From assembly GCA_002245135.1 (NCBI GenBank), contig NGBS01000959.1, positions 1-29,861 of the forward strand: DNA of 29,861 bases. The letters run 5' to 3'. The DNA comes from Proteromonas lacertae. Lineage: Eukaryota > Sar > Bigyra > Opalinata > Proteromonadidae. Made by a program: the position numbers and the translations under genes. Below, in pieces: positions 19,199 through 29,685 of this stretch (within the stretch, counting starts at the first letter, position 1; each line of letters starts with the position of its first letter). The notes beneath the pieces are model-generated. The model ran no database searches and was not told the origin of the DNA. It was given only the letters and a program-made list of their open reading frames with translations.

Positions 19199-19996
19199 AT
19201 GATTCTTCATTTACTAATTATATGTTTGTTAATTATATTTATTGTGTTTTTCTATTACAAATTTAAAATGAAACCAGTTGTTAATAAGAAACAATATCCT
19301 TTACTTACAATAGCCATATTAGCATGTAACAGATATTATTATTTAAATAGAACATTGAATTCATTATATCCACATTTAAAGTTATATGAAAGAGAAGTAG
19401 AATATAATATACTATATTTTGATCAAGGAACTGTTGAAAGATATGAAGTAATTAAAAAATATAAATTGAAAAATGTATTTCTATTTAATCCAAGTGGGAT
19501 GGAATTAAGCTTTGATACTCTTTATTCATATTTATACACAGAGTATGTATTCTTGCTTGAAGAAGATTGGCTAGTAGAAAAAGATATTGAGAAAGAAATA
19601 ATTTATCCTTCATTTGTTCTTGAATCAATCTTGATTTTATCTACAACAAATAAAGTATATGGCATAATACTAAGAGATACTTACGATTTTGAAATAATAG
19701 AAAATATGACAATATCTACTAAAATGGGTAAACATACTTTGTTTATTGGTTTATTAAGGTTGAGATGGGCATACACAAATGGAGCTAGTATATATAAGAC
19801 AAAAACATTACAATATGTAAAGACTTATAATGGCGAAGAGAAAGTATCTGACTACTTCTTTAATGAAGGTTATAGGGTGGGTTTTACATATAAAGGAAGG
19901 AAAGGAAAAAGCGATGATATTCAATATCAACATGTGATGGATCATATAGGCGAAAGAACATCAAAATCAGCTATTTGTAGTGTTTCGTTATATTAG
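19199..19996 (+). CDS. Type II membrane GT2-like glycosyltransferase
   Basis: The 265-residue protein has an anchor at residues 3-20. The GT-A start is PLLTIAILACNRYYYLNRTL (the family pattern is IxxxxxNRxxxLxxxL), followed by YFDQGT and, near residues 117-126, VFLLEEDWLVEKD, where EED takes the place of DxD. RWAYTNGASIYKT further on is compatible with the acceptor-side loop. It lies 21 nt after the methyltransferase gene on the same strand. Sugar specificity cannot be read. Confidence 0.72.
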   Translation: MILHLLIICLLIIFIVFFYYKFKMKPVVNKKQYPLLTIAILACNRYYYLNRTLNSLYPHLKLYEREVEYNILYFDQGTVERYEVIKKYKLKNVFLFNPSGMELSFDTLYSYLYTEYVFLLEEDWLVEKDIEKEIIYPSFVLESILILSTTNKVYGIILRDTYDFEIIENMTISTKMGKHTLFIGLLRLRWAYTNGASIYKTKTLQYVKTYNGEEKVSDYFFNEGYRVGFTYKGRKGKSDDIQYQHVMDHIGERTSKSAICSVSLY

Positions 19997-20105
19997 CAAA
20001 TGTAATACATAAAATATAAACCAACACATTTTAAATTTTGTAGATTTGTTAAGATTTTTGGTATGTTTAAATATTGATTGAAATGACATATCTTCTATAA
20101 CGATT

Positions 20106-20945
20106 ATGTATCTATATGTAATTATTATTTTGTTTATATGTTTATCTGGTTTTATATTTTTCTTATACGAAAATAAATCTACAGATAAAAATTTTGCTAT
20201 TTGTAACTCTAAGAATATTCTTAAAAAAAGAAAGAAAGATATATGGAAAGTAGGTAACTTCATTGATTTAGGTGGAAATAATGGTGATTCATTACTATGG
20301 TTTTACAATAAACATATACCTGGTCATTATTCATATGTTCCATACCCTGATATTACTGTGAATATAGATAAGAGTTTTAACACTTATGTATTTGAAGCAA
20401 ATCCAAATTCATGTGATGGTATTTATAAAGCTGTTGATTTCATAAAAAATCATACAAAATTAGTGAATTTTAAAGTATTTTGTCCGGTAATTGTAAGTAC
20501 ATTTCAGGGAACAGAGAAAATGACAGTTGATCCAGATCCTCAAAGATCCTCAAAATATTATGATGCAAATGGTAAACTAAACAACAATAGAAGAACCTAC
20601 ATTTTACCTGTTATTAATATTACAGAGTTTATTTCAGAAAAAATAAAATTTGATGATTTTAATGTTTTAAAATTTGATGTAGAAGGAGAAGAACATTTTA
20701 TTGTTCCGGAATTAATTAAAAGAAACCAATTAACCAAATTCGATGTACTATATTCAGAATTTCATAATGAAGAATTAAATAATCCTGCAAAAGAAAAAGG
20801 AAAATTAAATTATTATAACTTTTTAAATTATACAAAAAGGTATGGTATAGATAGTTTTGAAGAAGGTAGAATCACTGAACAACAAAAGCAATATCATTTA
20901 GATAATTTAAAGGAGTTATTGTCATGCAGAAAAGGTTTATTTTAG
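20106..20945 (+). CDS. FkbM-family SAM methyltransferase, membrane-anchored, copy 2
   Basis: The protein has 279 residues with an anchor at residues 3-20. The SAM loop reads NFIDLGGNNGDSLLWF near 53-68, the acidic strand end is VFEANP, and the FkbM hallmark appears as NVLKFDVEGEEHFIVPELI near 189-207, followed by LYSEFHNEE. The first GxGG-like loop and the EGEE block place it firmly in Methyltransf_21/FkbM. It probably O-methylates a sugar in the secretory pathway. It closes the glycan cluster: the next gene downstream is a housekeeping gene on the other strand. Confidence 0.85.
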   Translation: MYLYVIIILFICLSGFIFFLYENKSTDKNFAICNSKNILKKRKKDIWKVGNFIDLGGNNGDSLLWFYNKHIPGHYSYVPYPDITVNIDKSFNTYVFEANPNSCDGIYKAVDFIKNHTKLVNFKVFCPVIVSTFQGTEKMTVDPDPQRSSKYYDANGKLNNNRRTYILPVINITEFISEKIKFDDFNVLKFDVEGEEHFIVPELIKRNQLTKFDVLYSEFHNEELNNPAKEKGKLNYYNFLNYTKRYGIDSFEEGRITEQQKQYHLDNLKELLSCRKGLF

Positions 20946-21151
20946 ATTAGAAGTAAATAATAGTAAATATACTTTAATATTGCAAAATTATTTGTTAATA
21001 ATAATAAATTATAAATATAAAAACGTACTGGAATTTAAAAACATTGGATATACATTTTTGACATTACATCAAAGTAAAGGAATAATATGATAAAAAATTC
21101 TGAATCAGTTGTTGCAATTTATTTATGCCGAAAAAATGAGATATTTATGGA

Positions 21152-22129
21152 TTAAATATAAAATTTACCTCTGGCTTGAAGAGAATCAAGCTTTTGTTTT
21201 TCTTTCATAGTTTTTGGAGTTGTATATGTTTCTATCAAATAATCTATCGTTATAAACATAATAAACAAATAGAAATTTAAAATAATACAAATTATTTTCT
21301 ACTTACGAACAGGATCTTGACTATGTATTTCATTATGATATTCAGGAACATTAATTTTCTCAATAAATTCCATTATTACTGGTAATAAAGCATTTCTAGA
21401 CTTATCTAACTCTTCTAAACGGTTATACTCAGGATTAGAGTAATCATGAATTATTGAAACAATTGCACAACAAGATATCTTCAATTCATTTGCTAATACT
21501 AATTCGGGTGGTATATAGGATGATACAACCTATTTATAACGCATTTTTATAAAAATCAAATAATATACTTCACAACCACTAGAAGCAACATGTTTCAATT
21601 CACAGCCAGTCATATTTCTAGGTCCGGGAAAATAATATGCATTGACACATTGATCGCTTGGTATTATATGTGATAATTGATCAACAATTTTAGTATTTAT
21701 TAATCCGTTTGTGATTTTCAAAAGAATATCTTTTTTACCACTTGTCTTTGCTTCATACATTGTACATGGTATTCCATTTGGCAGAGTGTTGGTTGGGAAA
21801 AATATATCTTTAACGAAGTACAGCTGATTAGGTAGATCTACAGCTGCTACCACTGAATCAACTGTTAAAAGACAATCACAGCCAAGTACTCTTAATGCAG
21901 CAAATATTGCTTTGAATGGAACTTGATGAGGAAGTAGGCAAGGAGGTATTTCATTTCTTGGGACAACAATGACACTATCATTATATCTGAATAGCTCTAT
22001 TGGACCAAAATCTGTCACTACATTAATCTATATAGTAACAAAATAAGGTAAGTGTACTGGTTCTAATAGTGAACCATTCAATGTTAATCCACTATAGAAT
22101 GATGTATCAAGAATAACTGCTATAACCAT
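21152..22129 (-). CDS. Divergent MTAP/PNP-family nucleoside phosphorylase-like protein (three introns)
   Basis: Three introns, at 22028-22057 (30 nt), 21530-21568 (39) and 21244-21306 (63), give a 281-residue protein, close to the 283 of human MTAP. Matching blocks are LPHQVPFKAIFAALRVLGCD (MTAP: the PSKVNYQANIWALKEEGC region), DLPNQLYFVKDIFFP (the PGD...IDQFID region), FPGPRNMTGCELKHVASSGCEV (the EGPRFSSRAE...GADV region), IPPELVLANELKISCCAI (VPEVVLAKEAGICYASI) and HDYS for TDYD. The N-terminal phosphate loop GGTG is not seen, the NMT before PE is replaced by SSY, and the second Asp of TDYD is Ser. It may therefore be catalytically altered or inactive. The gene starts 70 nt from the divergent TRAPPC5 gene. 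Confidence 0.72.
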
Positions 22130-22199
22130 TGAGAAAAATAAAAAATAAATGATAAAATGAAACGACTATATTTTTATTTAAGAAAGATTTTTTGATTGA

Positions 22200-22808
22200 A
22201 TGTCATCAAAGCCAAATATCCTAGATGCTAGTTTGGATAAAGTACCACCTCCTGTATTTATATGCTTTTAAGCTAATAGGTTTCTCAAAGTGCTTTTGCA
22301 TATTTGTTTTCTGAAATGGTCCAATATTTTCAAGAAAGAGTTTTAAGAACTGATGATTTAGAGGATAAGTACATATAATATATTATCAAATCTATTTTAT
22401 AGACTTGATGAAGCTGGATTTTCTGTAGGAATAAAAATTGTTGAATTATTTTCAATAAGAGAAAAGAATTACAAGAGATTTACAACAATATCACAATTAC
22501 TAAATTTTATAACCACTGTAGTATGGAAACAATTATTTGGCAAAACAATTGATACTGTAGAAAGAAGTAACGATAATGACTTGGAATATATGATATACGA
22601 AACAGATCCAATAACAAACACTTTTATTTCAGTTCCAGAAGATATTGGTGATGTTAATTGTGCTGCATTTATTGCTGGTATAATAAGAGGAATAGCAAAT
22701 CAAGCTAGTTTACATGCTAAAGTGACTACTCATTATGTAGAGTATGATGGAATCTTGAAAACAGTTTATTTAATGAAATTTGAAAAAAGTTGTACTGATC
22801 GTGAATAA
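22200..22808 (+). CDS. TRAPPC5: TRAPPC5 (Trs31), TRAPP tethering complex subunit
   Basis: TRAPPC5 is a core subunit of the TRAPP complexes that activate Ypt1/Rab1 and tether vesicles at the ER-Golgi and Golgi. With introns 22254-22279 (26 nt) and 22369-22402 (34 nt) removed, the protein has 182 residues (human 188). Matching blocks are VSQSAFAYLFSEMVQYFQERV (human VSLSAFALLFSELVQHCQSRV), VWKQLFGKTIDTVERSND, YMIYETDPITNTFISVPED, NCAAFIAGI and AKVTTHYVEY. The start at 22200 is the first ATG after the divergent MTAP-like gene. All motifs are intact. Confidence 0.93.
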
Positions 22809-22825
22809 AAAATAAAAATAAATGT

Positions 22826-22848
22826 AATAAATAAATAAATAAATAAAA
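22826..22848. repeat. AATA tetranucleotide microsatellite
   Basis: About five AATA units lie in the 58-nt gap between the convergent TRAPPC5 and lipoate ligase genes. They presumably lie in 3' untranslated sequence. Confidence 0.85.
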
Positions 22849-22866
22849 TTCTTAATAAAATAATTA

Positions 22867-23666
22867 TTATAACTCAATATATTTTGTTCTTAGAGGAATT
22901 GAAAAATCTATATTTTTCAACAATTCATCTTCATCTATATATTCAACATTAAATCGATTATTACATTCATTGATTATTTGATTATGAAATTCATCAATAG
23001 AAGGTATGAAATCTGATAGTTTTGATAGAAATTCATTATGTTCTCTTTTATTTCTATATTTTGGTTGTTTCTTTGGATTTTTTAATAACGACATATTTTC
23101 ACTAGAATAATCCCATAGAAAGGATGTATGATGAACCATTTTTGTTTTAATAAAACCTATTGAATTTATATAAAAATATATACATTGAGCATTACCTCCA
23201 AATTTCTTATTATGTAACAAATAATCATTTTCAAGCAGAGAAAATGATGGAATTTGATAATTATTTAACCGATTAAATACATTTTGATAGAATAATCCAA
23301 AATATTTGGTTAAAGTAGGTGGAAAACATAATTCTGGAGGGAAGAGTGATTTGTTAAGAATGAATGATATAAAATATGTATTTAAATCACATACAACAGT
23401 TCCTCCACCAGAATATCTTCTAATAACAGGAATTTTTAAAGATTTTATTTTTTCTAGATTCAACATTTCTTCAGGTTTGTTAGATATTCCTAAAACTACA
23501 TGCGTATTTATTGGACCTTTGCTAAAAATACACCAATTCTGTTGTGATGTTCTCATTAGATTCTCTTGAATTTTAATTCTATCTATCAAAGTTCCACTAT
23601 AATCATATTTCGTTTTATTATAAATATATACTAAGTTAATTTCTTTACTATTCTAATCTTTTGCAT
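22867..23666 (-). CDS. Lipoate-protein ligase A-type enzyme
   Basis: These enzymes attach lipoate, or transfer it, to E2 subunits and GCS H protein, normally in mitochondria. A 35-nt intron at 23597-23631 moves the start to the ATG at 23666, giving MQKIRIVKKLTYG and 254 residues in all. The signature VIRRYSGGGTVVCD lies near residues 69-82 (RRxSGGG binds the lipoyl-AMP moiety), and HNKKFGGNAQ near 140-149 carries the catalytic lysine. There is no long C-terminal accessory domain, so the protein is shorter than E. coli LplA and closer to LIPT-type transferases; which reaction it performs is uncertain. The short basic N-terminus could act in mitochondrial targeting. The start is 53 nt from that of divergent LSM3. 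Confidence 0.88.
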
Positions 23667-23719
23667 GTCAAGCTTTTTTCTTTTTATCAAACTTATTATT
23701 TCTTTTTTTGTTTTTTTAA

Positions 23720-24059
23720 ATGGCTACAATAGTCAAAGAGCCTTATGTATTTAAATTTTCCGTTACATTTTCTAGGATTTAATTAAATGCAGTTTAGGTG
23801 AAAGAATTTATGTGAAATGTAGAGGTGATCATGAACTTAGAGGTGTTTTGCATGTATGATTAGATTTAATATAATTTAGGCATATGATGAACATTTAAAT
23901 ATGGTGTTGGGTGAAGTAGATGAAATAGTAACCACAAAACAAATAAATCCAGCTACAAATGAAGAATGCTATCCCCAGACTCATCGAACAATCCCAATGT
24001 TGTTCCTAAGAGGTGATACAGTTATATTAGTTTGTCCACCACCAAGAACAGGAGTATAA
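23720..24059 (+). CDS. LSM3: LSM3, U6 snRNA-associated Sm-like protein
   Basis: LSm3 is one of seven subunits of the Lsm2-8 ring on U6 snRNA and the Lsm1-7 ring in mRNA decay. Introns 23747-23775 (29 nt) and 23854-23879 (26 nt) give 94 residues. After the nine-residue first exon the protein reads [23 protein letters not shown], then [16 protein letters not shown] (Sm1 motif, with D and N at the RNA-binding positions) and [15 protein letters not shown] (Sm2 motif, IRG-type loop as LRGD). This matches human LSM3 almost residue for residue in the motifs. The gene is a useful proof of the intron model, because the conserved frame is lost unless both small introns are removed. Confidence 0.96.
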
Positions 24060-24282
24060 TTTTTTAATCTTCATTTATTTGTTATTATATACATGTATGT
24101 GCATTTATATCGATTTCATAACACCAAAAATAGATAGAAAAAAGAATTAATTAATTTAGTATGACATATACAAGAAAAAGAAAGAAAAAACAATATACCC
24201 AATAAATAAAAATACAAAATGATTTACAAATACAAAAAAAAAAATTACAATACTAATACAATACAAAATACACAAAAACCAA

Positions 24283-27200
24283 TTACTTCATTTTTGTATT
24301 TTCTTTACATAATTCTGCTAATGCCCAATTAGCGTCTTTCTTTAAACCTGGATCATCAGTTTTATTACCGATTCCTAATATAGTTTCAATAGATGGATTT
24401 AGTTTCAATTTATTCTTACACTCTGGTATTAATCTTGACAAATCACCAATCAAACCACTAGCTTTCTTCATCATTTCAATCACAGAATCACTATAATAGT
24501 CATTACCATTTATTAATTCACTAATATCAGGTTCACATGTGATTTTAAGGAATAATGGTTGAATTACTTTCACATAACTCATATCTAATAGTTGTGGAAG
24601 TTTTGAAGTTGAGAAACTGTTGAATAATCCAACTAAACAATCTAAGATTCCAGATCGTAGATTTATAATATATTCTAATTCATCAGGCTCTTCTATATCT
24701 AATTTGACACTGATTGCTCCTTCACACATTTCCAACGTAGGTGTTATAAATCTATAAAATATATATATAAAAATATATAATTATAATTTATATATAAATT
24801 ATATAATCAGATATTTGTAGTTATATTTTTATCAACACTTATTATTATCAGTGGATTGACAGATATATATATATATAACAAAATACATCATATTATATAT
24901 ATATATATATATATATAAATATACACTTCATAATCATCTTTAATTCCATCAGCTAAATCTCCCAGTACACTGAATAAAGTTGGTTTAATATCTCTTACTA
25001 CTTCATTATTCTGTAAACACAATATTATTGCATTGATATAATCATTAGCATATGTTAATAAGAAAGCGGTACTAGTAGTATTATTACTACTATCTTCATT
25101 ACCTAAAGAAGCAATATCTGATATAATAGCAACTGTAGCTGATAAGATATTACTATCAGAATATTCCTTCATATTCTTACATATAATAGTATGTAATCTT
25201 GGTAGATAATTAGTAATATTTAATCCAACACAAGATATAAGTGAAGATAATGAGAGTAATATATCTTCATAAGAACTAGAAAATACTGGAGAACTTAAGA
25301 TAATTAATGCATTATTAATAATAGTGTCCATCATCTGTGTATTAAATATTTCATTAACATTATTACTATTAGACAATCTTTGATATAATACTTGTAGGGT
25401 ACCATGCATTAAACCAATTGATAAGACAGACTGTGAGTCAAATACACTATTACTTTGTAGTTTCATTGTAATATCCTTCAATACATGCATCAATATTGCA
25501 GTCATTAAATTCATGCAATTATTACCAACATACTCAATCCAACTATTAACAGCTTCATAACTTTCTATTAATAAGTTTTCAAACTGTATGTTTTGTTGGT
25601 TTTGTATATTAACAACACTATCTGATATCATTAATAACTTCTCTACTACTACTTGGAAGTGTAATGATAATATATTATTCTCAGGTATGTCGTTTCCATC
25701 AACATCATTATTCTGCTTTTGTATTTCACCTATTCTATGTCCAATATTATAAAATGAAGTACAAGCTCTATATGCAATGTGACTATCCATACTCAAATGT
25801 GATAATAATTGAGTTATTATATCACTCCATTGGTTTACTGGTATATTGAAAGTATAATATTCAAATATTTTGTTCAAACACCATGCTGCTGTCTCTTTAA
25901 CTAATAAACAACTATCATTTTGAATTAGTAAGAAGAATCCTGGCATTGAACCAACAGCAGTATTAATAAACTCTTCTCTATCAATACATTCACATAAATC
26001 ACCAAAGAACAATAAACCTGCATCTCTAATCTTCCAATCACTGTGTGTAAAACAGGGTTGAATTAATGGGAATATCACGTCCAATATATCATTACCTATC
26101 AACTTGGCAATTAAACTAAAACATACTGCAGATGCTGCTTTTATATCCCAGTTCTCACATGGTATATCTATATCTGTATATTTAGCTAATTCGAATAAAG
26201 CTGGTACTAATGTTGGATAAGCGTTTTTAATGAAGTTTGCATTGTTTTCACTATCTATTTCTGCTTCTGTTTCACAGAGAGTTGACCAGAATTCAATTGC
26301 CATTAAAACTACATTTTCATCTACACTATCTACATTCTTAAAGACTGTATAAGTTAATTTGTAGATTACATCCATATATTTAGCTAAATATTTGTAATAT
26401 AAATAAGCGATGTGGACAAAGCATTCATAGGCTGATTTTTGTACTTCAATCAAGTTGTCTGCTACAGCTGCATTACAGATAGCTTCCATAATAGCATTAC
26501 GTTGTAATTCATATTTGAAGTTTTCTTCAATGTGCTCCATACTATGGTCTAATGCAACTGTTGCTGCGAGACGAGCCTTGGTCGAGTTTGTGTCTGTCAT
26601 ACTTTTGAATATGACAGTTAAGTATTCATTGATAACTGCTTGTTCGATTGTTCCTTGTTCGATACCTTCACAGATATAACCTAAGCAGGTAAGACAATTA
26701 GCTTTTACATCTTCAACTGTTGTATTTTGAATCTATTTTAAAGTAAATTATTTAATTATAATTGATACACATTGTAAGACTCCTGGGAATAACTCATTCC
26801 ATGTGTGATTCTCTAATTCCAATATACCTACAACTGATAGTGCCATTAAAGCTACTTTTGAACCAATTATGTCAGTCATTGAATTTGATAACTATATATA
26901 CAAAAAAAATATAAAAATAAATTATAATATACTAATGTTTTAATTTCATTTTTCATTTCTATATTCATTGATGACCATCTTCTTTGTAATTCTTCTGTTT
27001 TTATATCATCCTATTTGTTATATAACCAAATAAATATACATTTGAGTATTTTAATGACTGATGGATTAATACACCAGCATAATATCGATCATTTTCAGTG
27101 CATTGTGCATTTCCAACTATCTTTGCTAGTGAATCAATATATTGTCCTAAATCAGTGTTCTCAGCAGCATTTAACGTTAATTCAGCCTGTTTACGGATGT

Positions 27201-27320
27201 TATCATCTATAGAGTAAGAAAATGAGTGAAGTTTATCAAGAAATGAAAATTTTAATTGTTATAATTCAACATACCTGGACTACTAAAGTTTCTGATAATT
27301 TGAATAAGTTCAGCACTCAT
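24283..27320 (-). CDS. KPNB1: Importin subunit beta-1 (karyopherin beta)
   Basis: This is the nuclear import receptor that binds Ran-GTP, nucleoporins and importin alpha or cargo. Five introns, at 27207-27274 (68 nt), 27011-27039 (29), 26892-26932 (41), 26733-26768 (36) and 24752-24924 (173), leave 896 residues (human 876). The HEAT-repeat solenoid is recognisable throughout. The N-terminus MSAELIQIIRNFSSPD aligns with MELITILEKTVSPD; then come YYAGVLIHQSLKYSN, CLGYICEGI, IEFWSTLCETEAEID, PCFTHSDWKIRDAGLLFFGD (human NPDWRYRDAAVMAFGCI), VKETAAWCLNKIFE, and SVLGDLADGIKDDYE before the last intron. The C-terminus WALAELCKENTKMK matches the human WATKELRKLKNQ. The gene is intact. Its unusually long last intron carries a TA repeat. 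Confidence 0.96.
24752..24924 (-). other. 173-nt intron in the importin beta gene, with TA repeat
   Basis: The donor GTATATTTAT follows GAA-GT, the acceptor TTTTATAG precedes ATTTATAACA, and the joined product VFITPTLE aligns with the importin HEAT repeat. The intron is several times longer than the others and contains an (AT)n run at about 24890-24916 plus palindromic A+T stretches that could form hairpins. Confidence 0.8.
24890..24916. repeat. AT dinucleotide microsatellite
   Basis: About thirteen AT units lie within the long importin intron. This is the longest dinucleotide run in the window apart from the one near 29754. Confidence 0.85.
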
Positions 27321-27592
27321 TGTATAAGTCAAAAATCGTGATGCAAACAAAAACTAACAACAGATTTATGGCTTTAGATGATTATTTAAAAACACTATTT
27401 AAAATTTGAATTTTGGATTCGTTGTGGTTTTTGTCAAATTGCTTTTTAAGAACATTGAATTTTGCATTAACTAAGTAGCAAATAACAACATATTATATTC
27501 TTATAAATCAAGATAAGTGATATATATTATTGAGTTAATTTGCATTAATATGTAAAAAACAAAAGAAATCTATCAACATTTTAAAGACATGT

Positions 27593-29542
27593 TTATAACC
27601 TTGGTTGGAATGACTGAGTTTCATTATCATATCTTAAACATGGAAAATGGAATCTAGAGTAATTTGTTGGATTTGCTGAAATAACATCCAAACACATCTG
27701 CAATCTCTTCAACTGATACGTCAGAAGATCATAATCGATATTCTCTTTATCTTGAATAAATTCGTCATAGAATGCATTAATCTCAATTTCTATACACTTT
27801 ATCACATTAGGAGATAAATAATCACAATCTTTAGATGATATAATTGCAATTTGACTTGGTGTTAATGGATAATCTAATGGAATTCCAACTACCACTTTAC
27901 ATTCAACTAATTTAAAAAAATAGCATATATAAAAAATATACATTTATTTGCATTAAAACCTGCATAATAGTAATTATAATATTCTGAAGCGAAATAATTA
28001 CTATTATAATGTAGTGAAGAAGGAGGAAATGCAGTTTTACAACTACTCCAAGAAGCAAATAAACATTTCGGATTTTTGAAGTGGAAAATATAAACTACTG
28101 TTTATCTTTGTAGTGGAAATATCTAATTTTAATTGTGAAATAACAGGTAATAAAGTATTCTCCAAGTATCGATGACTTTCTAATCTTAACAGTAATTTCT
28201 TTAATATTCCATTTGTTGATAATCTTGTATAATATGTTTTTAATTCATTATATTTTGGATTTCTATTGTCACTAGTTGTACTAGTCAAGCCACTGAGATA
28301 CTGTAACCATAAGAACGGTTGTTTATTTTCATTGGAAAATAATTCAGTATATAAATATTCAGTTCCATTGATTATTTCCATATATTGATCTTTCTGGTTG
28401 TAATAAAACAGATAAATGAATTAGACGAATCTGAAAAGGTTAATTTTAATACATCTTTTTTTTCTTTCTTGTTGTTGTTGTTGTAATGATATATCCATTT
28501 CAGATTGTTGTTGTTTTTCAGTGTGTTGATTATTATTGGTTTCTTCCATTTTATTACTATTCTCTTGAGATGTTGTAGTTATTTCTGGATTTGTACTGGA
28601 TGGTGGAGGTGGTAAATGGAGTTCTGGGAGTTCTAGGTGTGTCTGTATTATTACTACTGCTACTTAAACTCATTTCATCTGAATTATTATCACATTATTC
28701 TCATTATATATAAACTCAAAATCGACTTTATATTCTAAATATAATAAAAATATAATTTAATATAATATATATACTATTAATTGTAATATAATGATTTAAT
28801 AATGAATATAATATATATATGGAGATGGAACATCATTGCAATTTCTAAAATTCAACTCATCTTTTGATAATGTATATTGGAAATGTTCTTGTATTGGCTT
28901 TGTTGCATCTTCTAGTGTGTTTAAATGTGTATGTAAAGAATCTAAAAAGCTTTGACTTTCATTCAACTCTTCATTTAATTTTACTCTTTTATGTTCTAAT
29001 TCATCTTTACTCTCTAATAATCTATTATTTTAATAAAAGTATATTATATACCTCTTTCGTTGATCCATCTCATATGATAACCGATTTAATTCTAACGTGT
29101 GGTTATCCATCTTGTCGTTGTATTTTGAGGTTGGTGCTTCATTCTTAAATTCATCCATTGATAGTATTTCCATTGTATTGTATACTGAAGTGTTGTAACT
29201 CTCACTTTTTTCAATTTCTCTTTTCAAGTTATTCTCTTGATAAAGTAAATTTTTGTAAATCTAATTCATGTGTTTTCTGTGATTCTTCTAACAGCATCTA
29301 CTTTGTGCTTCCATTCTTCTAAATCAGAAAAGACTTTTCTATTGTTTGCTTTAAGTTCTGCAAAGTATAAACGCAATTTGAGTTCTTATTGTATTGATTT
29401 TTGTTTTATCCTAGAAAAATACAACATAAATGTACTTTTGACTTTGATAAAGAAAGAACTTCATCAGATAGGCTTCTTATTTTTTCAATAATTGCATTCA
29501 TACGATCCAAATGAGCATTACTGCTGTCCTCTTCTATTTCAT
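27593..29542 (-). CDS. THOC5: THOC5, THO/TREX complex subunit, frame-disrupted
   Basis: THOC5 belongs to the THO/TREX complex coupling transcription to mRNA export. Blocks in order on the minus strand are: LRLYFAELKANNRKVFSDLEE; LKREIEKSESYNT; MDEFKNEAP (human VEEFYSEAP); LSYEMDQRKRLLESKDEL; LNEELNESQSFLDSL; VPSPYIYY (human LPPPLYVL); VLKLTFSD; QPFLWLQYLSGL (human HPYLWVQKLGGL); NPKCLFASWSS; LLTYQLKRLQMCLDV (human LLTNQLQRLCVLLDV). Introns are placed at 29411-29435 (25 nt), 29022-29051 (30), probably 28735-28774 (40), and 27907-27941 (35). Between introns the frame changes by single bases near 29370, 29290, 29240, 28620-28690, 28430-28460 and 28085. The conserved blocks on both sides of each break argue for sequence error or very recent decay. 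The start is uncertain; the ATG at 29542 needs one more frame change. Confidence 0.83.
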
Positions 29543-29685
29543 CACTTTAAAATTAATGAGCTTGATGTTAAGCTTGAGATGTGAAAGTCTTGATTCTCAC
29601 TTTCTTACGAAATATTATTATTATTAGCTTTATTTTAGTATAATAAACACATATAAAGAAATAAAAATACAGTTACAAACTATCT

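Noticed and set aside
5284-20945. A bacterial contig or bacterial contamination carrying a polysaccharide operon
   Set aside because: Three cluster genes need spliceosomal introns of the same 26-nt class as LSM3 and TRAPPC5, orientations are mixed, no ribosome-binding sites are evident, and the cluster is flanked by eukaryotic genes on the same sequence.
5284-20945. An integrated giant-virus segment
   Set aside because: Such viruses can carry similar glycan genes, but no viral hallmark gene is visible and the shared intron between paralogues points to long residence in a splicing genome. Ancient acquisition is not excluded.
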